A stretch of DNA of 64,000 nucleotides, taken from the NCBI GenBank assembly GCA_002682825.1, contig NOKP01000008.1, positions 1,537,595-1,601,594 of the forward strand. The letters are read 5' to 3'. The stretch is from Neonectria sp. B-13 (lineage: Eukaryota; Ascomycota; Sordariomycetes; Hypocreales; Nectriaceae). Position numbers and translations under genes: made by a program. Within the stretch, counting starts at the first letter, position 1, and every line of letters begins with the position of its first letter. The notes beneath the pieces were generated by a model. The model was given only the letters and a program-made list of their open reading frames with translations. It had not been told where the DNA came from and searched no databases. Positions 44,083 through 55,358 of the stretch are shown here, one piece after another.

Positions 44083-44432
44083 GATGGGAATTTGAGCTCG
44101 GTGGAGTGTGCCTTTTGACCAGCGACATGAGTAGGAATGTGACAGTTTGTAATAACTCTGTTTATCACGGTCTCGTCAGTCCAGGTTGGGAACTTTTGGG
44201 CATTTGACAACGGGAAGTTGCTTCCTTTTGAGCTCCTTGGGATAATTTTATCCAAAAGCATGTATTAAAGCTGCTTCTAATGATCATATAATGAAATCAA
44301 GAACCTTGATATGGATCTAAATACTGATTGTCCCTCATAACAGAACCGTAACTTGTAGACTTTACTGTGCCAAAGATTATCATACAACCGCATGGAAATG
44401 CATTCTATGGACCCGTCAGGTACTGGTGACTG
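44083..44432. other. intergenic region between convergent genes
   Basis: 350 bp of AT-rich 3' flank with no further feature. Confidence 0.5.
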
Positions 44433-45590
44433 TTACAAATTCCGCCACTGGATTTCATCGTCGTCGGCGTGCCACGGCGCAGTGGCCGTGAGCGGGGCCG
44501 CCGGTGGATTATACGCTTGGTCCAAGTCGGCGAAGAGCCACGGGTTCGTCTCCGGCAAGGTGGCCGCGTACACGGGCACCTCGATCGGCGCGAACCCATG
44601 ACCGGCCGCATCTATCGGCAGCCAGCGGGCCATTGACCCCGGGAGCGAGGCGGTCGCAGGATCCGCCGGCGATTGATCTCTACCCGGCGTCTGCGGGGTC
44701 ACGGTGTCGGGGGCGAAGCCTGCTGGCCGCGGCGGACGGTGGGTATACAAGGTGGAGCCTGCGGACCCCCTTGCCGGACTCGTGTCGGATGCGAATGCTG
44801 TAGGGCGATGAGAGGTCCTGTTCCATGACCCAGCTGACGAGCTGGAAACCTGTCCCGGGTCGCCGGGGTTCCAGGGGCTCGTCGAGTCTGACGAAAACCC
44901 AGCCGGCCTAACCACAGTGCCCGCTGGACGCAATGATACAGCCCCGGCAGAGGCGCTCGAGTCTTTCTGTCCCTGCGGGCTAGTATTGTCGGTTGCGTAT
45001 GCCGCTGGCCGAGGCGGCCGGACCTGCCCGAGACCGGCGCTCTGAGCGCTCGACTGGGCATTGTTTGAATATCCTCGCGGCCTAAAGTTCCCAGGAAAGG
45101 CGGCGACTGCCGAGCCCGCAGGGGAAGGGTGATATTGTGCGGAATTGGAACTGGTCGAGGCACCAGGAACCACGTGGCTGGGGAGCCTTCCCATGATGCC
45201 GCTGATGCTGGAGCTCCCATCTCGTCGGTCAAGGCCACGAACCGGTGCCCCGGGCGACCAGCTGTGGCTCGGAAGAACTGGAGGAGGAACCGGGATGCCA
45301 GGGTCGACGCGCCGTGGCAGAGTCCAGCTTTTCTCGAAGGTCTGGGACGAGGGTATGATAGTGGTGGCAGTCTCGCTTGGATACGTTTGCGCCGTGGATG
45401 TCAAGTTGCTGGAGGCCGTGCTCCGATCCCAGCCCGGAGTCTCGTGGCCCTGCAACGTCGCTGTGTCCGACATAGACTCGGGAATGGTGTTCAGAGTCCA
45501 TTCTGAGGAGAAGGCTTCCAAGTGCGGCTGAGCAGCGTCCGCGGCCGCCGGGTCGTTGGGAAGCGTCCAGCTGGCCGAGAATGTTGCCAT
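44433..45590 (-). CDS. Pro/Ser/Thr-rich repeat protein of unknown function
   Basis: A single exon of 385 codons from the ATG at 45590. The product is low in hydrophobic residues and probably disordered. Three SWTLP-like motifs occur in the N-terminal quarter (residues 7-11, about 29-33 and 88-92). Five degenerate units in the middle are built around R-P-x-(G/A)-(F/Y)-x-x-(D/N)-x-x-(S/T)-P, at about 170, 194, 228, 262 and 288; the spacing of the last four is 34, 34 and 26 residues. The C-terminus (FAPIEVPVYAATLPETNPWLF and the acidic end) is the only globular-looking part. The regular internal repeats and full-length frame favour a real gene, but no family is recognised. It is divergent from the CorA-like gene, with 357 bp between the two ATGs. 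Confidence 0.62.
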   Translation of the reverse strand: MATFSASWTLPNDPAAADAAQPHLEAFSSEWTLNTIPESMSDTATLQGHETPGWDRSTASSNLTSTAQTYPSETATTIIPSSQTFEKSWTLPRRVDPGIPVPPPVLPSHSWSPGAPVRGLDRRDGSSSISGIMGRLPSHVVPGASTSSNSAQYHPSPAGSAVAAFPGNFRPRGYSNNAQSSAQSAGLGQVRPPRPAAYATDNTSPQGQKDSSASAGAVSLRPAGTVVRPAGFSSDSTSPWNPGDPGQVSSSSAGSWNRTSHRPTAFASDTSPARGSAGSTLYTHRPPRPAGFAPDTVTPQTPGRDQSPADPATASLPGSMARWLPIDAAGHGFAPIEVPVYAATLPETNPWLFADLDQAYNPPAAPLTATAPWHADDDEIQWRNL

Positions 45591-45947
45591 TGCCCTTCAG
45601 TTTCAAGGAGACAGGTTGCTGAGCTCCAGTACATGATAAATTGCTGAATTAAAAGTGCAGCAACGGCTGGAATTGCTGGGTTCGTTTTCGAGGGGGCTGT
45701 GTTTCTGCAGAGTGAGTGGCGGCGCTCAGCCGACTCGCCGTGGCGGGGTTGAATGCCAATAGAGATAAGTGACGAGGCAGACTGGGCGCAAGTTGAGGCA
45801 GCCCGGAAGATTGGACCCAAGGCGTCCGGACGCCTAATCCATACGGAGTCATATGCGACAGCCTCGCGAATGAACCGAACCCTCCCTTTCCTCTACCGTT
45901 CGAAAACCGGCCTCGGTGCCTGAATAACGAAACAGCCCAGGCACACA
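45591..45947. promoter_or_regulatory. short divergent promoter
   Basis: 357 bp separate the starts of the repeat protein and the CorA-like gene, so the two may share regulation. No specific site is identified. Confidence 0.4.
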
Positions 45948-48043
45948 ATGGCAACGTTAAGCCCAGCCCAAGCAGAAGTGTCCCATCGACCGCCAACGCC
46001 TAGGGCGAACTCGACCCATGAGTGGCCGTACAATCTTGCCTGCTTCGATCCAGATCTGTAGGCTCGATCCGTGTTCCCTTCCCCAATGCTCGACTGCGGA
46101 CTGCTGATACATATCGCCCAAAGTGACTATGAAGACGACGTGGCCGGGGCCTTTAGGGAGATTGAGACGGATCAGCTGGCCAAGAGCACGTCTCTGTACG
46201 TGTTGCTAGCCTCTGTGCAATGGACGAGTAAGCGCCGCCTCGCCCTAGGAGACCTCGCTCACCTTAACCTCCGCAGATGCCCAAGAGACGACGCTAAACG
46301 ACAATCAGGCATTGGCCTGGTTGTCCTCTCGAGTGAGTCCCTGTCTCCGCCCACGAACGGTGGCATTTGTCTAACATGTGCCTGGCAGGGCCAAGCACCG
46401 ACTGGCTTTGAGTTGTGGTAAGCATAGTTCCGCCTCAATGCTCGACTCCCGCCGCTGATGCACCGGCCAGCGCCATCTCCCGGTTGACCCCCGATGCCAA
46501 GTCGCCAGCCGCGTCGACCGACCGTGGGCGGCTCCAAGTTAGCCAGCAAGCCTTCCGGTCCCTCATGTCCACTTACCAAGTCCCAGTCGCCTTCCTTGCC
46601 GCCCTTTCCAGGCCGTACCAGGTCTGCGGGACCGGTTTCCGCCGGACCTCGTCCCATTGCTGGGACTACTGGTGTCTGATACCGGTTAGAACTCTCACCA
46701 CATGTCACATCCAGGCCAAGGACCACACAAAGAGCAGGGCCGGCAGCAATCAGATGGACCCGTTCCACTATATCCACTTGTCCGGCACCAAGACGGACAT
46801 TCGCGGCTCCCAGATCGGCTTGTGGGTCCGGCACGACGCCGAGACGGGAGGGACCAATGTTGTGGTTGTCAACCTTCTCGACAGTCGTCTACGCAGCCTC
46901 ATCGAAGAACCGTTGACTCGCGCCCGGGGGGCCATACGGAGGCGGTCCGGCACGAGCTCCCCCAAGAGCCGCTGGTTTATCCATCTAATTTATCTCTCAA
47001 GCGCTTTGAGATGGTGGAACAATGTTTTGTTCTGCTTTAACCAACAATTAGTGATGCATGAGAAGCAGCTTCAGTTGGAGATCGCTACGCAGTCATCGGC
47101 ATTTTCAGACGCAAGCAAGGACATCAACACCGCGTTGCACATAATGGCTGCGCATTTACATCGTTACAAGTCTGAGCTGCATCGCGTCGAATTCATATTA
47201 TCGGAGATCCGATCGCCCAAATTTAACCCCACGTCGACTGCTAGTGAGGGTGGTGGTACGAACTCAATCACGTCCACTGAGGACGGCGAGAGGGAGAGCC
47301 TCAAGAGCGAGCAGCTCATGTCGCAGCTTAACGCCATTGTAAGCTTTGCAGATGAGATGGAGAAAAAGATTCAAAACGTTTTGACTTTGGTAAGACTGGA
47401 TCCCGTCACCCATCCCATTCACCAGATCCCACTCACATGCTCATCACACCTCACCATGCAGCTCTTCAACCAAATTCAAGTGACGAACGACAACACCTTG
47501 CAAGCAATCCTCAAGACAGCACAAGCGGATACCAAGTTATCGCAAAAGGTTGCTTTTCAGTCCCACCAGCTCACAATCAGTATGAAAAACGACAGCGTTG
47601 CTATGAAGACGGTGAGTAAAGCCCCGCCATCAAATGGCATGCTGGTTGTAGAGCCTACTGATGCTGACTGCGGTAATCTGTAGATAGCAATTGTAACAAT
47701 GCTCTTTCTCCCTGCAGCATCCTTTGCGGTAAAGCCCCATCCTTCTAATAGGAAAACCTATAATTTCCAAGTCGTCATCCGTATCTGACTGCGAAAACAG
47801 GCCGTGTTTTCTATGCCCTTCTTCACCGAGACCGACTACCTTACTGCACCATCTCACATCTGGATTTGGGTGGTCCTCACCGTGACCTTCACGGCTATAG
47901 CATTTGGCGTCTATGCCCACGTTATTAGTCGCCAAAAGGAAACATTCGATGACAACGAGAGTGATAGCCAAGTCGGAGTAACGTCTACAGCAAATGATAC
48001 ACAGCAGCAGACGCAACAAGAGCCTGAGAAGCAGATTTTATAG
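45948..48043 (+). CDS. CorA-like membrane protein (fungal-specific family)
   Basis: Eight exons: 45948-46057, 46124-46227, 46277-46332, 46389-46417, 46471-47389, 47462-47611, 47684-47728, 47801-48043; 551 residues. The N-terminal half begins near HEWPYNLACFDPDL and has the mixed domain common in these proteins (QVSQQAFRSLMSTYQVPVAF). A long helical region (HEKQLQLEIATQSSAFSDA through NDNTLQAILKTAQADTKLSQ) leads to two C-terminal transmembrane helices, IAIVTMLFLPAASFAAVFSM and IWIWVVLTVTFTAIAFGVYA, the CorA-like arrangement. The GMN ion-selectivity motif of true Mg channels is not seen between the helices (MPFFTETDYLTA instead), so transport is uncertain. The helix-coding segment is spread over several small exons. 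Introns 5, 6 and 7 are each 72 bp. The small N-terminal exons are the least certain part. Confidence 0.82.
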
Positions 48044-48281
48044 AGATAGCTGTGGGTGGTAGCTGCTTCGTTCCATGCTGTTCATGCCGCACGTACAGCT
48101 CTCAAAGGACGACTTTGACCAACGTGACTGTAGAGGGCTATATTAAATAAAAAATAGTGTTATTCAACGTCTAACATACCACGGTCCTATAGCCTCAACG
48201 ACCTATATCCAAATAACTCGAACCATTTACAAAGCCAAAATAAAAACTGTTTATGTGATCAAATAATGGCCTAAATTGTGC

Positions 48282-51011
48282 CTAACCGTGGATCTCACGC
48301 CACATTGTGTGAACAGCATCTTGGTCGGCCTCCTCCGGTCGAACGAGGACATGCCTGAGAGCCGGAATGCTGGTCACAGCCTCAAACGTTTCCCACGCCG
48401 GTAGCTCGGGTCTGGCCTGAACCACTAAGAACAAGCCGTGCAAGAAAATGGCAATGGTGGGGCCGACCCAGGCAAGCGAAGGGTCTTCGAGGTATCGAAA
48501 TTCCTCGGCCTGGCTCATGACCCTGTAGCTCGCCGCACTCAACAGCGGCGTCAGCTGTAGAGACGAAATAGGGACGGAGTCGGCCGGCTGCCAAATCTCG
48601 TGCCCTTTCATGGGATCCTCGTGATCCGTTGAAGTGGGCTCTCCGAGAAGTCCTCCAAATAGTTGCGCCACCGATTGTGATGACGGCAGCTCCGCCGCAG
48701 CCTTCTTGAGCTCTTCGCAGAGTAGGTATAGTAGGCGCCGGAGTGTTGCGCGCCGCCGCGCCTCGGGCCCCACCTTCACCAAGGCCGCCGCCCGCAGCAT
48801 CACGACGAAGCCCTCGAGTGGATACCGCAGCAACGACGACCCACCGGCTCCGGAGGCCCCGCCGGCCCCACCGTCTCCTAGCTCCGACTCCTCGAACGAC
48901 CCGGCCAGTACAGTCCCCAGTGGCCAGTGGAGAGGTGCGGCATGCGGCAGTGAGAAGGACTCGGACAGCTCGCGCAACACCGGCAACGAGTGCAGCAGGT
49001 CATGCGCCGTCCACTCGGCGGCAGCACGGAAGGTGTTGGCGGCGGCAGCGGCAGCAAACGCAGCCTCGACGTCATCCCCCCGGACCGTCGGGGTCGGGGT
49101 CGGCGGCGCCGGCGAACCGCGACCTCCGGCCTTTTCAGCCGCCAGAAGCAGCACAGACAAGAAGACCTGCGGCAGGTCGCCATCGGCGAAGCGGCCCTCG
49201 AAGGCGGTGGCCAGCGCCCGGCACACCATTTCGCGGTTCTCGGCATAGCGGACCAGGGGCAGGGCGACGGTGACGCCGAACGAGAGCGCCCCGTCTCGCG
49301 CGTAGAATGTAGAACAAGGCTCGCAGACCAAGAGCGGGGCCGAGCCGGGAAAAGAAGAGGTAAGCACGCCTGCCGTCTCGGCGAAGTGGCCCATGGCCAG
49401 GGGGAATGCAAGGCGACTCCGGCTGTGGGGCTGCGGGAAGCCGGCAGTGCCACCGGGAGTCGATGGCGTGGGCGGCGGCAGGGAAATGGCGCGGAACAGC
49501 CAGGCCAGGGTCAGGCCAGAACCGCTGCACACTGGACAGGTACCCTTGAAAGAGCCCGTAGACGAACGAAGGCCCGGCGTGTAAAGCAGTCCGCGCAACG
49601 AAGCGTCGATATCGCCCCCCTCCCAGCTGCCCCATGCCTTCTCCTCTTCCATCCCTCCCCTGTGTCGAGGTGGAGGTGGTAGCTCAACCGAGGTGATATG
49701 TACCGGTCCTCTATGCGGTGAACTCCGTCGCCTCCGCGGCGCGCCTGGTGGCTGCATGGGCGCAGAAGCAGTGGCCGCCTGATGACGGGGCGTCACTGCC
49801 ACCGGGTGACTGCTAAACGGGCGGCAGGACACTGGGCTGCTGAGTGAATGGCTGCCGTCGATGTTGCGGGAGCTGCCAGCCGAGGCGGTGCTGATGAGAT
49901 GGTCTCGCTCCTGAGCCCTCCGCATCAGGGTCTGCGAGTTGGAGATAAAGAGCTTCATATTCTCACGGTAGGCGGCTCGGAGGCGCGCTCGAAGGGTTGG
50001 TGGGGGAGCTTGCCCCCGTCTGACGAGGTCAGAGAGCTCGGCGAAGAGCGATGCGGCCTGGGTGCCGTGGTCGGGGCGAGGCTTAAGCAACGGGTCGTCG
50101 GAACGGATCGTCTGTTGCTGCACCCAGGTCTGGAAGCGATCCTGTTGATTGCGTGCCTGCGAGGTCATTATGACGGTGGAGAGGTTGTCCTCGTTGGCAA
50201 AGATGCGTGAAATCTGCTCCGGGTTGAGTCGGTTCGCAAAAAGGTCCTCCATCTGAATGACGAGCGAGTCTTGCAGCGCGAGCTCGTCAGCCTGCAGGCG
50301 CTGTGGTTTGGGGATAGCGACGGCGGCGAAGTCGGCGACCGAAACTTGCGGGAGCGAGTCCCAGCGCGAGGTCGAGTCGAAGACGGGGTGCGGCCTCCCC
50401 TTGAGCAGCGCGTTGAAGGTGCCCTTCGTTTGCAGGGCGCGTAGGTCCCCGTTCGTCTCGTTGCAGAAGAGAAAGGCGCAGTTTGGGACGGCAGCAAAGA
50501 CGCCTATGCCGACGGATACATCGCAGCTTGCGGGACCTGTGCTTGGGTTTCCAAAGACCACCACGACGCAGCTGATGCCGTGCACGCCGTGTTTGGCAAC
50601 ATCGCTGGCGAACTTGGCCCTAGTGTCCTTTTGGATCAGGCCGTCCGTCATGAGAAACCAAAGCGAGGACTGAAGAAGCGCAGCTTTGTGTGCGTCGTTG
50701 GCAAGAATGGCTCCAGGGTTTGTGCCGCCCTGGTCTTCAAGCCTATGCACTTGAGCCAGACTGAGGATGGAATGGGCCCGATCATCCCACGGCAGTATCT
50801 TCGCGTCGAAGCGCGCTCGTGGCGATAGTTGTTGTGAGACGCTCCGGATGAAAGCCTGCTCCGCGGCGATGGTCTGGCCGTAGGTACTGCCAGATATGTC
50901 GACGGCAAAGGAGACTGTAGCATCGCCGAAAGGCTGGTGTGTCGAGGTAGGCTTATCAGTGCCAGCTTCACCCCCGTGGGCTGGCTGCGGCTGGTTGCTT
51001 GTCAAGGTCAT
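48282..51011 (-). CDS. large vWA-domain protein
   Basis: A single exon of 910 codons including stop; the first true ATG is at 51011 (MTLTSNQPQP). A von Willebrand factor A-type domain spans about 30-240: strand VSFAVDISGSTYG with a complete MIDAS start D38-x-S40-x-S42, then LLQSSLWFLMTDGLIQKDT as the second metal-binding loop, and GISCVVVVFG. A Gln/Arg-rich helical segment and a disordered Pro/Arg region follow. Around residue 500 there is a CPVCSGSG motif and later LLVCEPCS, which could form a zinc-binding pair. The C-terminal ~300 residues are helical, Ala-rich and unassigned. The product is probably an intracellular scaffold or ligase-associated protein. It is convergent with the CorA-like gene (238 bp between stops). 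The intronless structure is notable among mostly interrupted neighbours. Confidence 0.82.
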   Translation of the reverse strand: MTLTSNQPQPAHGGEAGTDKPTSTHQPFGDATVSFAVDISGSTYGQTIAAEQAFIRSVSQQLSPRARFDAKILPWDDRAHSILSLAQVHRLEDQGGTNPGAILANDAHKAALLQSSLWFLMTDGLIQKDTRAKFASDVAKHGVHGISCVVVVFGNPSTGPASCDVSVGIGVFAAVPNCAFLFCNETNGDLRALQTKGTFNALLKGRPHPVFDSTSRWDSLPQVSVADFAAVAIPKPQRLQADELALQDSLVIQMEDLFANRLNPEQISRIFANEDNLSTVIMTSQARNQQDRFQTWVQQQTIRSDDPLLKPRPDHGTQAASLFAELSDLVRRGQAPPPTLRARLRAAYRENMKLFISNSQTLMRRAQERDHLISTASAGSSRNIDGSHSLSSPVSCRPFSSHPVAVTPRHQAATASAPMQPPGAPRRRRSSPHRGPVHITSVELPPPPRHRGGMEEEKAWGSWEGGDIDASLRGLLYTPGLRSSTGSFKGTCPVCSGSGLTLAWLFRAISLPPPTPSTPGGTAGFPQPHSRSRLAFPLAMGHFAETAGVLTSSFPGSAPLLVCEPCSTFYARDGALSFGVTVALPLVRYAENREMVCRALATAFEGRFADGDLPQVFLSVLLLAAEKAGGRGSPAPPTPTPTVRGDDVEAAFAAAAAANTFRAAAEWTAHDLLHSLPVLRELSESFSLPHAAPLHWPLGTVLAGSFEESELGDGGAGGASGAGGSSLLRYPLEGFVVMLRAAALVKVGPEARRRATLRRLLYLLCEELKKAAAELPSSQSVAQLFGGLLGEPTSTDHEDPMKGHEIWQPADSVPISSLQLTPLLSAASYRVMSQAEEFRYLEDPSLAWVGPTIAIFLHGLFLVVQARPELPAWETFEAVTSIPALRHVLVRPEEADQDAVHTMWREIHG

Positions 51012-53355
51012 GTTGGGCGTTCGCTTACACTTCTTGGATGAACCGTACACGAGCAGTTCGCTTGTGCAACTGGATGTTATTTTGCGTCTAGAAGATGCCT
51101 CAGCGATCACAGGAAAAGATGAACAGATATGAATCAAGCCGAGGAGGCAGCCAGCGGAGGCTTTGAATTAATTTCAAGCTGCCTCGTCCTGGCTAGACAT
51201 CCGAATCTGCCTAACTCCGAGGCAACCATCAGATGGAGGCAGTGCATTAGTCTCGCAGGTCAGCCTCACATTGAACGCCAAGGCATTGCGAACAGCCCGC
51301 ACAAGAGCCTCTTCGCCGCCTTGCGCTAAGCTATCCGTAACAGGTCAATTGCTCTCAATCAATAGTTCTGGATGATACGTACATTGGCGAACCCAGGCCC
51401 ACAACGGCCCGCGGCGGCCCGCAACAGCAATCCGTCCGTGTAATCGCTAGGCGGTCCACTGCCCGGGTTCCGGAGATAGTGGTGATGAGCACAGCAGCTA
51501 GTCTATAGGGTTATTATGATAGAAAGTTTTAACAGCTAGTATTTCAACCAGAGTAGGTATAATAGCGGACTTAATCTCTACTTAAGGCTAACAACTTTTA
51601 TGATACTTGGTTGCTGTAAGAGTTGGCGCCTTGCGCTGCACAGAGCTGTAGTGGCTCGCCTAGACACGGGGCCCCTAAATGAGGGACCCTACTTGGAGAA
51701 CGCTCGGCGAGCAATTTCTAAATGTTCGCCCAAGTGGAAGTACGGATACCTACCTCTTAAATCTCTGTGTTGCACCCTGGATACACTAACCTTCACGTTA
51801 GATCGCTGAATTCAACTTCCAGAACGCCTTGCTAAAGAAAAGATATATAGTTATCCCAGTTATTCATATATCTCAACCTCACTCGCGATCATCATGCTAC
51901 TAGGGTCATGGTCCCAAAGAGGTGCGGGCGAACTTACTTCTAGACCTGGTTGTAATTATGCATTATTTGAAATTACGTGCTATTTCGTGATCTTGCTGTT
52001 CTCCCTCTACTAACAGGCTATAACTATGTACTCTATTATACATAGTCGATTGCAGGTAGTAACGCGTGACGCAAAATTGCTAGCACGAGACCATCTTACA
52101 TTCTGCTTGAGCAGGCTGGAGCAGGCACACATTTGAACAGCTCATAATTCGTGTACTCGAACTCCACTTTACCCATCAGGCCTCTTGTTTACCTGTTCAG
52201 AGGCAATTCGATGGGGTAAGCCAGTTTCGGACACCGTTTCCGTCCAGCCCACGTATAACGTCACTTTCACTCTACATATCACCGCATGGCTTGGGATGCT
52301 ATTCGTTCCAGTCCTTTCTATCCATTATACTAGTTTATCCACTATACTAGAACAATTCATACTTGTACGGTCTATACTGGTCCTTGACTTAATCCGTATG
52401 AATCCATTGTTGATACTAGTTATACACTGCGAATGTGCTAGTACACTTTTCATACTGGCCCTCCGTTTCTCCTGTAGCAACCTGTCCGCAGTGGTATAGT
52501 ATCAGTACTGGTTGTGCTTGTACTAACTCCAATTTGCCCATACCAGTCTTTCCACATGCTTATGCTAAGAAGGATCGAGCAACTGGATATTACTGAGGTC
52601 CACTCTGAGAGTCTTTCCGATGTTGGTAGAGAAGTTATCACATGATGTATTACGAAAAAGAAGACCCACGCAGAACTGCTGTAAGATTTTGTTGGAAGTG
52701 AGGGAGCAATGTTCCTTGGTAGCGCTCTTAGCCTGACTTATGCCATTTAGATTTACAGTTTCTACGTTAGTGGCAGCACGCCGCTCACCGTTCGGAAGCT
52801 CGTGAAAGATATGGAGCAGATATCTGGGCAACGAGTAACGACGGCGAATCCGAGCGCGAAGGGACTAATAAAGAAAGCAAGGAGGAGGATAACTCTGACT
52901 CTGGCGACCCCAACGTTGGGCTCCAGGACAGGTCAAAACACTTGGAACAATGCTTTGATGGCCTGGACTTGAACTTGATATTTCTTAACTTACCAAATAG
53001 AACTTCGGCATCATAAAGAAAATATCACCTTCTTTACCCTTTACCACCCACCATATGCATTGCTGACGAGGTCACTATAACACAAGGATCAGAAATCGCA
53101 CTTACAAAGGCCGGTGCTATGACGTATTTCGCAGTCCACTTATTCAGTCAGGCAACTTGGCAACTCACTGCGTTTCAGGATGGTGATCCTACGCTATGCC
53201 CTGGCGGATTTAAGGCTGATGACTGGGGCACCGGATCGGGAAATCGCTTCTCACGCCAGATTTTATTTAGGCAGATCAAATTAATTTTCCTTCGCCCCTG
53301 ATCGCTCAACGCCACCATCGCAACATCGCCAAACTCTGGTCTTTACCAGCCGACC
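51012..53355. other. AT-rich gene desert with RIP-like composition
   Basis: From about 51.5 to 53.1 kb the sequence turns AT-rich and TpA-rich, with stretches such as TTATACTAGTTTATCC, and has no gene. A cluster of ATACT(A/T/G)G motifs occurs at 52327-52511. The open frames present (for example 52185-52499 and 52565-52831) are not credible. It resembles RIP-mutated repeat DNA, but no transposon domain can still be read. The last ~100 bp is the promoter of the next gene. Confidence 0.5.
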
Positions 53356-54302
53356 ATGCGGTTCTTAACACGGGCCGCTGGCTTCGCCCTCGCTCTCGGA
53401 GTGGCGTCGCTGGTCAGCGCCAAAGATGCTGCCTATGTGCCGATCAACGCCAGCGCCGTGCTCGACATGCCGCATACTGTCAAGGCCGGAGAGGATATTC
53501 TCGTGCACTTGAACTTCTCCAACAGCGCCAAGGCCAAGTATGAGCATCAGTACATGGAGATATATGCTTGGGCGTGGCCGCGCAAGGAGGTGAAGGATGA
53601 CTGGTCTTCTACCCAGCCTAACTTGTACTGTCAGTTACCATTCCTTCACTTATTCCACTCATCAATCATATCATCTCACTCCGCTCTCCACACACTCATA
53701 CCAGAACTCCTATGTGAACCTTCTAATCCTCTCCAATAGGCCTTCTCGACGCCTGCGTCGCCACTAACCTCACCACCATCTCTCTCAACGTCCCCGCCGA
53801 CGCTCTACCCGATGTGCGCATGAGTGTCTCATACAGCCTATTCCGCTCAAACAAAGTTGGCTTCTCGGCCTGGGGCGACCAGTCCACCGGTTTCAACCTG
53901 ACCGGCGGCAAGGCCACGCTTTCTGCCTGGGAGCGCAAGGACGGCTGGGGCGCCGTGAGCCACTGGTCGAGCCGGCTTCCTTGTACTTCTGTTGCGTGCG
54001 CAAGGAAGTGCATCGAGGACCATCTGGACGTGGATGAGTACTATTGGAACCAGGCCAACGGGGTGAAGAGTGCGTTCAAGGAATGCGTAGAGGCTTGTCC
54101 CGGCTTGCTTGACATGGGCGACTACTCGAGCAGAACATGCACTATGGTAAATGCGACAAAGGCAGAGACCACAGCGTCTTCATCGTCTTCCTCCGAGGCA
54201 GCGTCGTCGACAGGGGATTCGGCCGGGCAAAAGACAACGGTCTCTAGCCAAGCTGTGATGGTATGGGCGATGCTAGCAATGGCACTATGTGTGGCTCTAT
54301 AA
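53356..54302 (+). CDS. secreted, probably GPI-anchored protein
   Basis: Two exons, 53356-53629 and 53740-54302; intron 110 bp with GTCAGT donor; 278 residues. An N-terminal signal peptide (RFLTRAAGFALALGVASLVSA) is followed by a beta-rich domain (HTVKAGEDILVHLNFSN and MEIYAWAWPRKEV) and a second part with several Cys (RLPCTSVACARKCIEDHLD, ECVEACPGL, RTCTM). A Ser/Thr-rich stalk leads to a hydrophobic C-terminus (AVMVWAMLAMALCVAL) typical of a GPI-attachment signal, with a likely omega site in SAGQ. It should lie at the plasma membrane or in the wall. The role is unknown. Confidence 0.85.
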
Positions 54303-54369
54303 TAGTTACTTGAATTTTCGTACAACGTTTGCTAGATCCACAATGATCGGAACTGCTTCTTTTGATTAA

Positions 54370-55358
54370 CTATAATCGGCTCGTCGGCTTTTCCCCATGG
54401 TCCAAGAAGTCATTTATCAACTTGGAGAACTCCTCGGCGTACTGGAACAGAAACCCATGCCCCGAATCCGGAAATAGATGTAGCTGGGCATTGGCTTTGT
54501 TCAACATCTTCCACATGAGGTAGCTGTTCTCAGACGGCAACAGCAGGTCCTCGGCTCCTAGCAGTCATGTCAGCGCCTTATTGAATCACTCTCTCCTCGT
54601 TGCGATTCCTTACCGTTGGCGATCAATACTGGCAGACGAAGCTCATCAAACCGGTTATACGACGCATCCTTGGCTTGCTTCGGGTCCATGAACTTGGCAA
54701 ACGCAACAGCCTGCCGGTGCGCGCTGGCGGCGTCAACCGGCCCGCAGCGATCGCGACGCGCCGTAGTCATGCGCTTCCACATAGCCTCGCCAGCTTGCCG
54801 GCTGCGGTCCGAGGTGTTGAAGAAGCCATCAATCCAGGCCTTCCTATGGTCTTCTTCCGTTGTAGCGGCCTTGACCCTGTTGAACGGTCCCAGCGGTGCC
54901 ATCACCACACCATCTCCCGTGCTGGGCGTCGTCCCGCAGAGGACCAGGCGTCGGGTCAGATCCGGCGCGTTGAGTGCTACGAGCTGGGCGACGCAGCCTC
55001 CCATGGAATATCCCATGATGTCAGCCTTCCTGACGCCCAGCGCTTGCAGGACGTTGACGTAGTACCGCGCCCAGGCCGTCAAGGTCTTAGGAACCTGTCC
55101 CTCAGACCGTCCCACGCCCGCATTGTCAATCAGTATCACCGGACGCTTCGCGGCGAGTGGGTTGATCAAAGCCGGATCCCAATGGTCCATTGTTCCCCTA
55201 GAAGGTCAGCTTCGGCTATTTCTTAGGATAGACATGGCGAACCTAAAACCTGCGAGAATGACGAGGGGTACGCCATGGTTTGGGCCGAGGCGTCGATACG
55301 CAAATTTGATATCGTCAACGGTGACGAATTGGTCTGGCGCTGTCTCGTATGTTGCCAT
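54370..55358 (-). CDS. alpha/beta hydrolase
   Basis: Three exons, 55358-55243, 55197-54614, 54557-54370; introns 45 and 56 bp; 295 residues. Family signs are LVILAGFRGTMDHWDPALI (about 32-50), the nucleophile elbow G101-Y-S103-M-G-G106, a likely catalytic acid D237 in GAEDLLLP and the catalytic His in SGHGF (H267). The cap region (around WIDGFFNTSDRSRQAGEAMWKRM) is helical. It resembles haloperoxidase/lactonase-type soluble hydrolases; the substrate is not inferable. The first intron uses a weak GTTCGC donor, yet phase and the conserved LAGFRG junction support it. The catalytic His motif lies in the third exon. Confidence 0.9.

Noticed and set aside
48743..49682. Long plus-strand frames (176 and 230 codons) antisense to the vWA gene
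   Set aside because: Shadows of a GC-rich coding region; no domains.
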